Of a stretch of 64,000 nt of DNA, positions 56,567 to 64,000 are shown in pieces. The notes beneath the pieces are model-generated. The model was not told the origin of the DNA, ran no database searches, and was given only the letters and a program-made list of their open reading frames with translations. The translations under genes and the position numbers were made by a program. Position 1 is the stretch's first letter. Every line of letters begins with the position of its first letter. The stretch is from an uncultured Chlorobiaceae bacterium (GTDB lineage: Bacteria > Bacteroidota > Chlorobiia > Chlorobiales > Chlorobiaceae): contig CAJAIK010000115.1 of NCBI GenBank assembly GCA_903939765.1, positions 137,977-201,976 of the forward strand. Reading direction: 5' to 3'.

Positions 56567-58252
56567 TTATTGCAAACCAAGCCACTTGTTAAGTTGCCGC
56601 TTGATAAAAAAAGATTTAAGCCCGATACGCACGATATTTGAAATGCCCATATCACTTAAAAAATTATCTGCACTGACAGCCAGACGATCCCTGAATTTCT
56701 TCCGCAACGCTTCGGGAACATCTTGTAACTCAAGACCATTCAGCTTCTTATTTATCGGGCGAATCTGCATCCATGGTTCTGACAGAGCTGTTGCATTGTT
56801 CACAGGATGATGCGGAAACCATAACTCTACGTTGTCGTTCATGTGTATTGCATGAACAAATTCACGCGCCTTGGTTCTGCCGATATCATAATCATGGTCA
56901 CGGTAAGTCTGGTCAAAGAAACCGAGAAATGCCCCAAGTTTGGCGCTCGCAAGCTCCCCTTCTGTAGCCGTAATACCGAATACCTGCATTTCATCCTTAT
57001 CTCCGAGATTGGCCGCTTTTTCAAAGACCAGAATCACATCAATCCAGATGTCCGCAACTGGCATCCCAGCTTTTTGACTAAGATCATCATATTCTTTTTT
57101 ATACTGTAACCGCAGTCGACTTTGTGCGGCTGTTTGCGCTGTTTGATCATACTCAAAAAGGAAAGGCAGCAAACTGGAAGATAAATTCCGGAACTGGGTT
57201 GAGTCAATTTTTCCATCAATTATCGCTGTGCGTAAACCTTCTGCACGATCATCCAGAATATGAATTTTCTCGTTAAGTTGTTCTGCTGTAATCCAATCAT
57301 GAAATCTTGCCTGGTTAAAAACAGATGAAAAAATTGCTTTCGCGGTTCCGCTGAAACTGGCCTGTTTTGCATTGAATTGAGAGTTTGAAGTACTGGCGCG
57401 TCTCCCTGGCGAAACGAAAAGATAAAATCGTTCATCATGCTGAGAATGAGTAGGGTCCAGTATATCAACCAACTTCTTGGCCATTCCAAGCGGTTCGTTT
57501 TCAAATGTGCCACCGTCCGTATAGGTAAATGAACGGGTTGGCGCAGGAAAACTACCCCCAGGAACAGGCGATAAATATGCGGAGGTATACTCCACATGGC
57601 TACGAATTAAATCTTTGGCCCTGAAAGCAAATGGGAACGCGCCGCAAGAGACGGCTGCATTGCGAATATGATCCCAGGCCTCTTTAGAATCATCCGCCAA
57701 ATCTCTTGAGTCAAATCTTTTTACCATGTTGTCCTGATAGCGGGTATAGCTGAAATCGCCACCTGTACGGAGTTTACGCACATAATCCACACCATTCAAG
57801 TTGCTTAGAGCAAGACCCAACTGTATGGCATCTGCGGCGGCAGGGTGTTTTTCTGGTTTTGTTGATATTTGACTTGCATAACGCTCGGTGAGATGCTTTT
57901 TGGATATGTCTTCAACATGATTTGACGAGAGAATTGAGTGTGTCGGATTTTCACCTGCCTGCAGGTCGAATAAACTGTCAAACGATACATCCTTAACCCA
58001 TGCGCGATAAAGAGAGTTATTATAGGGCTCCTCCAGAGATGAGGCCTCAAAGAGTAATTTCTGGGCTGCAATAGAGGCGGTCATCCCTCCAGCAGAGGCA
58101 CCGACCAATACATCAATTTCAATCTTTTTGGCTTTATCCTGTTCGATACCATTATGATGTTTAATGGTACGGATGATTTCATATAACACCCCGCCCTCAT
58201 AACTTCCGAGCGATACAGCGCCAGAGATGGCTATTGCAAGCTTCTTTGCCAT
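56567..58252 (-). CDS. patatin-like phospholipase
   Basis: 561 residues. The oxyanion segment SGAVSLGSYEGGV (about residues 10-22), nucleophile Ser53 in VGASAGG, and the dyad Asp in YTDGGTFENEP are complete. The rest (about 270-561) is a helical domain of unknown role. Patatin enzymes release fatty acids from lipids. The gene is preceded on the same strand by two short, damaged membrane ORFs. Confidence 0.85.
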   Translation of the reverse strand: MAKKLAIAISGAVSLGSYEGGVLYEIIRTIKHHNGIEQDKAKKIEIDVLVGASAGGMTASIAAQKLLFEASSLEEPYNNSLYRAWVKDVSFDSLFDLQAGENPTHSILSSNHVEDISKKHLTERYASQISTKPEKHPAAADAIQLGLALSNLNGVDYVRKLRTGGDFSYTRYQDNMVKRFDSRDLADDSKEAWDHIRNAAVSCGAFPFAFRAKDLIRSHVEYTSAYLSPVPGGSFPAPTRSFTYTDGGTFENEPLGMAKKLVDILDPTHSQHDERFYLFVSPGRRASTSNSQFNAKQASFSGTAKAIFSSVFNQARFHDWITAEQLNEKIHILDDRAEGLRTAIIDGKIDSTQFRNLSSSLLPFLFEYDQTAQTAAQSRLRLQYKKEYDDLSQKAGMPVADIWIDVILVFEKAANLGDKDEMQVFGITATEGELASAKLGAFLGFFDQTYRDHDYDIGRTKAREFVHAIHMNDNVELWFPHHPVNNATALSEPWMQIRPINKKLNGLELQDVPEALRKKFRDRLAVSADNFLSDMGISNIVRIGLKSFFIKRQLNKWLGLQ

Positions 58253-58397
58253 AAGTTATCCTTTTAAGTTGACTGAGTAATTCTTGAGATCATGTTGTTT
58301 GTGCTGATTTCGAATACTATTGGCAATCTCATTAAATTATTTTTCAAAAGGAGAATAACAGATAATAGACATATTTCTGACCGGAAAGAGAAACCAG

Positions 58398-58586
58398 TCA
58401 GGCTCCATCTTTCTTTATTGTTGCCGATAGAAATCCCAACAAGGCCCCTAAAACCACATTGAATGACTGTGTAGCTAATTCGCGCTTTTTGGCATACACC
58501 GCAAAGTCCTCCTTCAATGTCTCCAGCATGTGCTTTCTGGTCTGAGTATCGTCGAAACGATTTATCCATTCCGGACTAATATTCAC
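58398..58586 (-). CDS. small membrane protein, possibly frameshifted
   Basis: 62 residues from GTG 58586: NISPEWINRFDDTQTRKHML, then a charged helix and one hydrophobic segment (SFNVVLGALLGFLSATI) near the C-terminus. A better ribosome site (CAGGGAGG) precedes an ATG at 58629, but that frame stops after nine codons. A one-base shift would join it to YENDPAVNISPEW, so a frameshift is possible. It sits between the patatin gene and another broken ORF. Confidence 0.4.
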   Translation of the reverse strand: MNISPEWINRFDDTQTRKHMLETLKEDFAVYAKKRELATQSFNVVLGALLGFLSATIKKDGA

Positions 58587-58645
58587 AGCCGGATCATTTT
58601 CATACTATATTTGCTCCCTCGTGTTCCATGATGAAGCCTCCCTGA

Positions 58646-58848
58646 TCACAAGCCAAACAATTTATAAGATTGATCTGCCTGATCTGCGGATGTTTGTATT
58701 GCAATTCCAAACAGAAATCCCATTAAACCACCGATTAATGATGACCCCAAGAATACCAACGAAGCCAACAGCCATCAAACCACTTTTGATTGGCCTTGTA
58801 AAGATTGATGGGGCGCAAAAAAAAGAATTTGACCTCCATTCTGTTCAT
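58646..58848 (-). pseudogene. decayed small membrane protein upstream of the patatin operon
   Basis: The frame starts MNRMEVKFFF and breaks at a run of eight T on the coding strand. In another frame, the reading continues PHQSLQGQSKVV, meets a TGA, then gives a convincing helix (LLASLVFLGSSLIGGLMG) and tail (TSADQADQSYKLFGL). A one-base loss and one stop explain it. It is probably a pseudogene, unless the sequence has errors. Confidence 0.4.
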
Positions 58849-59084
58849 TAAACTTATAGCAAGCGCTCAGCCACAAGTTACTCCAGAATATAGGGTTGGG
58901 TTGGGTTAGCCTGATTTCTTAGCGTTCGGCCATGTTTTACTTCGGTATCAATTCTTGTTGAGCGATTAATCAGGAGATCGAAAATTATAAAAGTATATAG
59001 GCGCTATGATCTGAGAAATATAGCTAAATATATGAAAACTTATTGGCCTGATTATCCCTGTGCACGCCTCAGGCATGAACGCTT
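58849..59084. other. intergenic region before the comEC-like gene
   Basis: Only 236 bp; AT-rich, no convincing ORF or clear terminator. Confidence 0.3.
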
Positions 59085-61334
59085 TCATGGCACCACGACC
59101 TGACGTGTCTTGCTGCGCACTTCGACTCCGTGGCGACCGGCGGCAAAGCGCTGCATCACAGCGAGATGGAGTCGGGGAAGAAAAGAGCCGGGAACAAGGA
59201 TGCAGCGCTTTGGATGGGCGTAGTTGAGCCATGAGATTATCTGCTGCTGCTGTTTTGCGCCAAAGCGGTAAACCCAGAGGAGGGCAACATCGGCTTTATA
59301 GAGTTCCTCCTCTTTCAGGCGGCTGGTGCCCGAAATGACAAGCAGTGAGCGCTGGCGACTCCAGAGCTTGAGCACCTTATCTTCCGGGCGGATAATAACC
59401 ATGGAGGAGAGTGCGAGCGTGCTGTCGGCCTGCAGCAGGTGATGGCGGGCGGGCACCTTTGCAATAAGAGAGTCGGGGGTATAAAACTGTATGACCGCTT
59501 TTGGCGCAGCCACGCCATACTCATCGAATTGCTGTGCAATGCGCTTCTGGTCACGCGGAGCTCTGCCAGCGTCGATCTGCACCGTTTCGCTGCCCGAGGA
59601 GAAGAGTGTCGCAAGGTTCCTGCCAAGATTGATGGTCACGATGTCGGGAGCAACAGGGCGCGGGTGCAGCACAAAAGAGTACCAGAAGAGCAGGTTGAGA
59701 CCAAGCAGAAGCGAAACGGCAACCTTTCCCCACGCTTTCCGATAGCCGAAAAAGAGCAGGGCTGCAACGAGCGCATAGTAGAGCCAGAGTTCAGCTCCGT
59801 CAGGACGGAGGGTTATGGAGGCGAAGGGAAGCTGGCTGAAATAAACGGCCGAACGAAGGGTAAGCTCTGCCAGGAAAAAGGAGGTTGCGGCAAAAAATGA
59901 GGCGGCGTATCCGGAGACAAGATTGAGCAGCAGCATCGGCACGAGGGCGTACATCAGAAGGGTGGAAAAGAGCACAACGGGAATATTGGCCAGAATACTG
60001 ATGACTGAAAAGGTGCCGAAATAGTAGGCAATAACGGGCGAGACCCCAATAATGGAAGAAATGGTGATCATCACGCCGCTGAGCAAGAAACGACCAACGT
60101 TCCGCAACAGCCCTCCCCCTTTTTGCGACGATGGGGAATCGACAAAGCGTGGATAAATCAGAAGAATGCCCAGAACCGCCGCGTTGGTCATGAGAAATCC
60201 CGGATTAAGGAGGTCAAATGGGTCGAAAAGGAGAATCAGAAAGTCCGCAAGGGCAAGTGAGTTAATGGGATCGCTCTTCCGGCCAAGCGTCTCACCGCCA
60301 ATAAACACCAGAGACATGAAGGCGGCACGCTTGACCGACGGAGAGTTGCCGGTCACATAGCAGTAGACAAGCAGAATGAAACAGAAGAATGCAAAAGAGA
60401 ACAAACGCCCAACAGTGGTCACCTTGAAACGCTGCAGGCAGATTTGAATGACAAGGGCAAGCAGACCGACATTGAGCCCCGAAACAGCAAGAATATGCGC
60501 CGTCCCTGTAAGCTTGAATGCTTCAAATACCTCCTCCGACATCGACTCCCTTTCGCCCGTCAAAACCCCGGCGGCAAGCTTTCGTTCCTCGCCCGGCGGC
60601 AACAGTTCTTCAAGGCTCTTTTTGATAGAGTCGTAGACCGGCAGCACAATGAAGCGCTCAAAAGCATTAAGCCTCGCCTCCCCTTCATGCTGCACCTGCC
60701 ATGGCCCCGCGCAGTAGAGTTGCACCGAGAGTTGCTTCATGCGTGCCGCTTTGCGGGGGTCGAACTCGCCCCGGTTAGCCGCTTCCGCAACAAGGTCGAG
60801 CTTTCCCTTCACTCGAACCATGTCACCGTACGCAATCTTGACATCCGGAGGCTCTGTACTTCGCATAAATATCTTTGCCCGGTCATGAAGTTTCACGATC
60901 CGACCGCTTTCAAAAAGCTCCTCAACCTCCATAATCCAGCCAACTCCTGTTTTTGAAAAATTTGGCCTGTTGGCCACACGCCCGTAAAGCAGCGCGTTTT
61001 TGCCGCTGAAGCGCAACAGTCCGTCACGCGGCGCGTAGTTGAGCTGGAAATCACTGTACGCGGCAAAGCAGAAGAAAACGAAAAGCAGGTAGCCGGTGGA
61101 CGTAAAAAAAAGCGGGAACGGAGCTTTACTGCGCACCGTTTCAAAAATGAGACCCGCAAAAAGGGTGACAAAGGCAAGAGCAGATAAAAGCAACCAAACC
61201 TCAACCGGAAAGAAGAGATTAACTCCTGCCAGAATCCCCGAAATAACAATAAAAAGCAGCCTGGCAGCAGGGTACGGCGCCAGGGAAAACTTCAGGGAAT
61301 GCCGCAGCTCCTTTATTTTTTCTACGTTAGGCAA
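59085..61334 (-). CDS. ComEC/Rec2-like protein
   Basis: 749 residues. N-terminal membrane helices and an OB-like domain (DUF4131, about 60-200) precede the ComEC core: SEEVFEAFKLTGTAHILAVSGLNVGLL and GNSPSVKRAAFMS. Many membrane helices follow. The C-terminal ~200 residues, which in ComEC form a metallo-beta-lactamase domain, lack the HxHxDH motif and look degenerate. ComEC moves DNA across the inner membrane; the nuclease part here is probably inactive. Confidence 0.82.
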   Translation of the reverse strand: MPNVEKIKELRHSLKFSLAPYPAARLLFIVISGILAGVNLFFPVEVWLLLSALAFVTLFAGLIFETVRSKAPFPLFFTSTGYLLFVFFCFAAYSDFQLNYAPRDGLLRFSGKNALLYGRVANRPNFSKTGVGWIMEVEELFESGRIVKLHDRAKIFMRSTEPPDVKIAYGDMVRVKGKLDLVAEAANRGEFDPRKAARMKQLSVQLYCAGPWQVQHEGEARLNAFERFIVLPVYDSIKKSLEELLPPGEERKLAAGVLTGERESMSEEVFEAFKLTGTAHILAVSGLNVGLLALVIQICLQRFKVTTVGRLFSFAFFCFILLVYCYVTGNSPSVKRAAFMSLVFIGGETLGRKSDPINSLALADFLILLFDPFDLLNPGFLMTNAAVLGILLIYPRFVDSPSSQKGGGLLRNVGRFLLSGVMITISSIIGVSPVIAYYFGTFSVISILANIPVVLFSTLLMYALVPMLLLNLVSGYAASFFAATSFFLAELTLRSAVYFSQLPFASITLRPDGAELWLYYALVAALLFFGYRKAWGKVAVSLLLGLNLLFWYSFVLHPRPVAPDIVTINLGRNLATLFSSGSETVQIDAGRAPRDQKRIAQQFDEYGVAAPKAVIQFYTPDSLIAKVPARHHLLQADSTLALSSMVIIRPEDKVLKLWSRQRSLLVISGTSRLKEEELYKADVALLWVYRFGAKQQQQIISWLNYAHPKRCILVPGSFLPRLHLAVMQRFAAGRHGVEVRSKTRQVVVP

Positions 61335-61390
61335 ATCATTGTTTTTGTATATTCTTTTTTTTCTTTAAGGCTCTAAACCTCACTCGCTGC

Positions 61391-62260
61391 ATGCTTGTCA
61401 AAGAAATACTGAACTCTGCCGCCAAACCTGTCTTCAGTTTTGAGTTTTTCCCTCCTAAAAAAGATGAAGAGTGGCAAACACTGTTTGAAACCATTGCAGC
61501 ACTCTCACCGCTCAACCCCTCCTACGTCAGTGTTACTTATGGTGCCGGTGGATCGACCCGTTCAAGAACCCACAACCTGGTAACGAAAATACAGAAAGAG
61601 ACCGGCCTGACCGTCGTGTCGCACCTGACCTGCATTTGCTCCGACAAAGAGGAAACCGGAGCCATTCTGCAGAACTACCGGGAGCACGGCATCAACAATG
61701 TGCTTGCCCTGAGAGGCGACAAACCAGCCGGGATTGCATCAATGGCCGATGCCACTAAGGATTTCCCCTACGCCATAGACCTGGTTCGCTTCATAAAAAA
61801 AGAGTACCCCGATTTCGGTATCGGCGTTGCAGGCTTTCCTGAAGGACACCCTGAAACACCAAACCGGATGAAAGAGATCGACTATCTGAAAGAAAAGGTC
61901 GATGCCGGAGCCGACTATATTGTTACACAGCTCTTTTTTGATAACCGCGATTACTTCGATTTCGTTGAGCGGTGCGCCCTTGGCGGCATTACCGTGCCCA
62001 TTATTCCGGGAATCATGCCCATCACCACACGGAAAGGAATGATCAGAATGTCGGAACTGGCGCTGGGCGCAAGAATTCCCGCACCCCTGCTTAAAAAAAT
62101 AGTTGCCGCAGAAAACGACCATGAAGTCGCGTCAATCGGTATTGAGTGGGCTACAAGGCAGGTACAGGAGCTCATCGACCATCATATCAAGGGAATCCAT
62201 TTCTACACCCTGAACATGGCCGATGCAACCCTTAAAATCTTCAACAACATCCACCAGTAA
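61391..62260 (+). CDS. metF: methylenetetrahydrofolate reductase
   Basis: 289 residues. The catalytic motif FSFEFFPPKKDEE includes the essential Glu; FAD- and substrate-site motifs HLTCICSDKEE, NVLALRGDKP and VTQLFFDN are complete. It reduces methylene-THF to methyl-THF for methionine. It is a single gene convergent with lysA. Confidence 0.95.
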   Translation: MLVKEILNSAAKPVFSFEFFPPKKDEEWQTLFETIAALSPLNPSYVSVTYGAGGSTRSRTHNLVTKIQKETGLTVVSHLTCICSDKEETGAILQNYREHGINNVLALRGDKPAGIASMADATKDFPYAIDLVRFIKKEYPDFGIGVAGFPEGHPETPNRMKEIDYLKEKVDAGADYIVTQLFFDNRDYFDFVERCALGGITVPIIPGIMPITTRKGMIRMSELALGARIPAPLLKKIVAAENDHEVASIGIEWATRQVQELIDHHIKGIHFYTLNMADATLKIFNNIHQ

Positions 62261-62289
62261 CCGCATTAAAACAGCAAGCACTCCTCTTC

Positions 62290-63543
62290 TCAGAACAGCT
62301 CATTCTCTACGAGCTGTTCCAGGGTTTCACGTTTACGGACAAGTTTGACCTCGCTTCCGTTCACCATGACCTCCGCCGGGCGAAGTCTGCCATTGTAATT
62401 ACTCCCCATAACAGCGCCGTAAGCTCCCGATGACATCACTGCAAGCAGTTCACCCTCTTCTGCTGCCGGAATCGCCCGCTGACGGGCAAAAAAATCACTC
62501 GACTCACAAATCGGGCCGACAACATCGGCAACAACCGTTTTTTCATGAAGCTTCACAGACTGAATTTCATGGTGCGACTGGTAGAGCGCCGGACGAATCA
62601 GTTCAGTCATCCCTGCATCGACCACAAAAAACTGTTTACCGGTATGATTGCTCTTTTTGTAGAGAATTCTGGTCAACAGTACCGACGCATTGGCAACCAG
62701 ATAACGCCCCGGCTCAAAAATCACCTTGACGCCAAGAGACCGAAGCATCGGAACCAGCTTTTCGGCAAACCGCTCAATCGGTGTTGCCGGTTTCAGTGGG
62801 TCATAGGTTACCGGAAACCCCCCGCCGATATCAAGAAACTCAATGGCAAAGCCAAGCTCTTTCGAAAGCTTGAAAATTGTGAGCAGCTTCGTGGTGGCGG
62901 CCACATAATATTCCGGATCAAAAATCTGTGATCCGATATGCATGTCAAGCCCGACAAGTTTAAGATTCGGAAACTCAGAGAACAGGGAAAAAAGCTCTGC
63001 AAGCTCCGCCTCATCAACGCCAAATTTCTCTTTGCTGTCCCCGGTGGTAATATAGGGATGAGTTTCAGCCGTCACATTCGGATTGATGCGGATGGCAACA
63101 GAGGCTCTTTTGCCAAGCTCTCCAGCGATTTGGTTGATGGCCCGGAGTTCCGGGAGCGATTCCGCTTTCAGCATGAGCACCCCGCTCTGAAGGGCATAGG
63201 CAATTTCGTCAGCCCTCTTGCCGACACCGGCAAAAATGATTTTTTCCGCCGCGACACCAGCCTGCAACGCCCGATAAAGCTCTCCTCCTGAATTGACATC
63301 GCAGCCACAACCAAGTTCAGCCAGAGTACGGATAACCGTAAGATTAAAATTGGCCTTGACTGAATAGCAGGTAAAATGCGGAAGCTCTTTGAATGCGTGC
63401 TCAAAAGTCAGACAGCTTTCAATAAGGCTTCTTCTGGAGGTCACAAAAAGAGGAGTGCCGAAAGTGGCAGCAAGCTTTTCAAGACTGACTTCATCGCAAT
63501 GAAGCGTTGCCGCGGTATAGTGAAAATAATTACTGTCAAGCAC
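62290..63543 (-). CDS. lysA: diaminopimelate decarboxylase
   Basis: 417 residues, PLP-dependent fold III. The PLP lysine lies in YSVKANFN (about residues 60-67); LDMHIGSQI, GGGFPV and EPGRYLVAN bind PLP and substrate. It forms lysine from meso-diaminopimelate. It stands alone, divergent from rpmG. Confidence 0.94.
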   Translation of the reverse strand: MLDSNYFHYTAATLHCDEVSLEKLAATFGTPLFVTSRRSLIESCLTFEHAFKELPHFTCYSVKANFNLTVIRTLAELGCGCDVNSGGELYRALQAGVAAEKIIFAGVGKRADEIAYALQSGVLMLKAESLPELRAINQIAGELGKRASVAIRINPNVTAETHPYITTGDSKEKFGVDEAELAELFSLFSEFPNLKLVGLDMHIGSQIFDPEYYVAATTKLLTIFKLSKELGFAIEFLDIGGGFPVTYDPLKPATPIERFAEKLVPMLRSLGVKVIFEPGRYLVANASVLLTRILYKKSNHTGKQFFVVDAGMTELIRPALYQSHHEIQSVKLHEKTVVADVVGPICESSDFFARQRAIPAAEEGELLAVMSSGAYGAVMGSNYNGRLRPAEVMVNGSEVKLVRKRETLEQLVENELF

Positions 63544-63690
63544 AGTTACGGTTACCTGTTAAAAGGGTTATAAAGAGCATAAAAATAGCTTTTCTCCCGT
63601 TATCACAGAAAGAAAAAACCCATAACTTGCAAAATCACCTGTCAAAGCTTATATTGGGCTCTCTTTACAATTTCATACCTGACTGTTACC

Positions 63691-63873
63691 ATGGCAAAAG
63701 GAAAAGAAAATAGAATCGTTATCACCCTTGAGTGCACTGAAGCAAAAAAAGAGGGGAAAACGGTTTCCAGATATACCACTACAAAAAACAAGAAAAATAC
63801 CACAGAACGTCTTATCTTGAAGAAGTACAATCCAAACATGCAGCGTCATACCCTCCACAAGGAGATAAAGTAA
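63691..63873 (+). CDS. rpmG: ribosomal protein L33
   Basis: 60 residues: [34 protein letters not shown] and [17 protein letters not shown]. This is the Cys-poor L33 form, lacking the zinc Cys pairs (only one Cys is present). Part of the large ribosomal subunit. A tRNA gene follows 32 bp later. Confidence 0.95.
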   Translation: MAKGKENRIVITLECTEAKKEGKTVSRYTTTKNKKNTTERLILKKYNPNMQRHTLHKEIK

Positions 63874-63905
63874 GGTTTTTTGTACTGGTCTGAGCATGAC
63901 GAAAT

Positions 63906-63987
63906 GCCCGAATGGCGGAATTGGTAGACGCACGCGTTTCAGGGACGCGCGCCGCAAGGTGTAGGAGTTCGAGTCTCCTTTCGGGCA
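63906..63987 (+). tRNA. tRNA-Leu (anticodon CAG)
   Basis: A complete class II cloverleaf. The acceptor stem GCCCGAA pairs with TTCGGGC; the anticodon stem CGCGT/ACGCG encloses loop TTCAGGG, giving anticodon CAG; a long variable arm (CGCCGCAAGGTG) and T-arm GGAGTTCGAGTCTCC follow. The CCA end is not encoded. It reads CUG codons. Confidence 0.95.
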
Positions 63988-64000
63988 CAAACAATCTTCC

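Overview
The window looks like chromosome from a green sulfur bacterium (Chlorobiaceae; Chlorobium/Pelodictyon-like). The case rests on a probable bchC-type bacteriochlorophyllide dehydrogenase, Bacteroidota/Chlorobi-type lipoproteins (DUF4296- and DUF4292-like), an LpxD-type Gram-negative envelope and the overall protein style. Most of it is ordinary, densely packed chromosome. No insertion sequence, prophage or CRISPR array was seen.

Layout. 1-2.0 kb (minus): start of an ArsA/Get3-type ATPase with a tiny membrane ORF just upstream, a GIY-YIG-like protein and a ferredoxin-nitroreductase fusion. 2.3-6.5 kb (plus): bchC, then one ATPase and one permease of a BMP/nucleoside-type ABC importer, then two very small genes around a terminator. 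6.5-13.9 kb: PASTA protein and polyprenyl diphosphate synthase, tatC, coaE with a lipoprotein gene, Fe-type sodB, a DUF4292-like lipoprotein, an RlmI-type rRNA methyltransferase and a 59-residue helical protein. 14-18.9 kb (minus): Ca-type P-ATPase, TPR lipoprotein, zinc-ribbon protein and a glycosyltransferase-like protein.

19.4-26.0 kb (plus) is the most distinctive block: a complete nine-gene N-ATPase operon (atpDCQRBEFAG), the alternative F1Fo ATPase family with AtpQ and AtpR, no separate delta gene and a long b subunit. Its c subunit carries two carboxylates. Directly downstream, on the other strand, lies a toxin-antitoxin pair with a truncated toxin. An unassigned ~0.5 kb stretch lies upstream. 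This fits a horizontally acquired cassette.

26.6-36.7 kb is a long minus-strand housekeeping series: aspS, dnaX (tau/gamma produced at a 10-A slippery run), a YihY membrane protein, a UMF1-type MFS protein, purQ, purS, pssA, panB and a LipM-type octanoyltransferase. 36.8-44.5 kb (plus): ddl, a TPR protein and a TolC / MacA-like / ATPase / two-permease export system. 44.5-54.5 kb: an uncharacterised protein, an OmpA-family lipoprotein, an NTF2-like protein, a GH15-DUF547 fusion, lpxD, prs, rplY and an OppC-type permease. 54.6-61.3 kb (minus): alpha-amylase, a patatin-like phospholipase preceded by two decayed small membrane ORFs, and a ComEC-like protein whose C-terminal domain has lost the metal-binding motif. 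61.4-64 kb: metF, lysA, rpmG and tRNA-Leu(CAG).

Start sites were moved inward from the longest ORF where a Shine-Dalgarno motif or family length favoured it. Family assignments come from reading motifs by eye; no database search was run.
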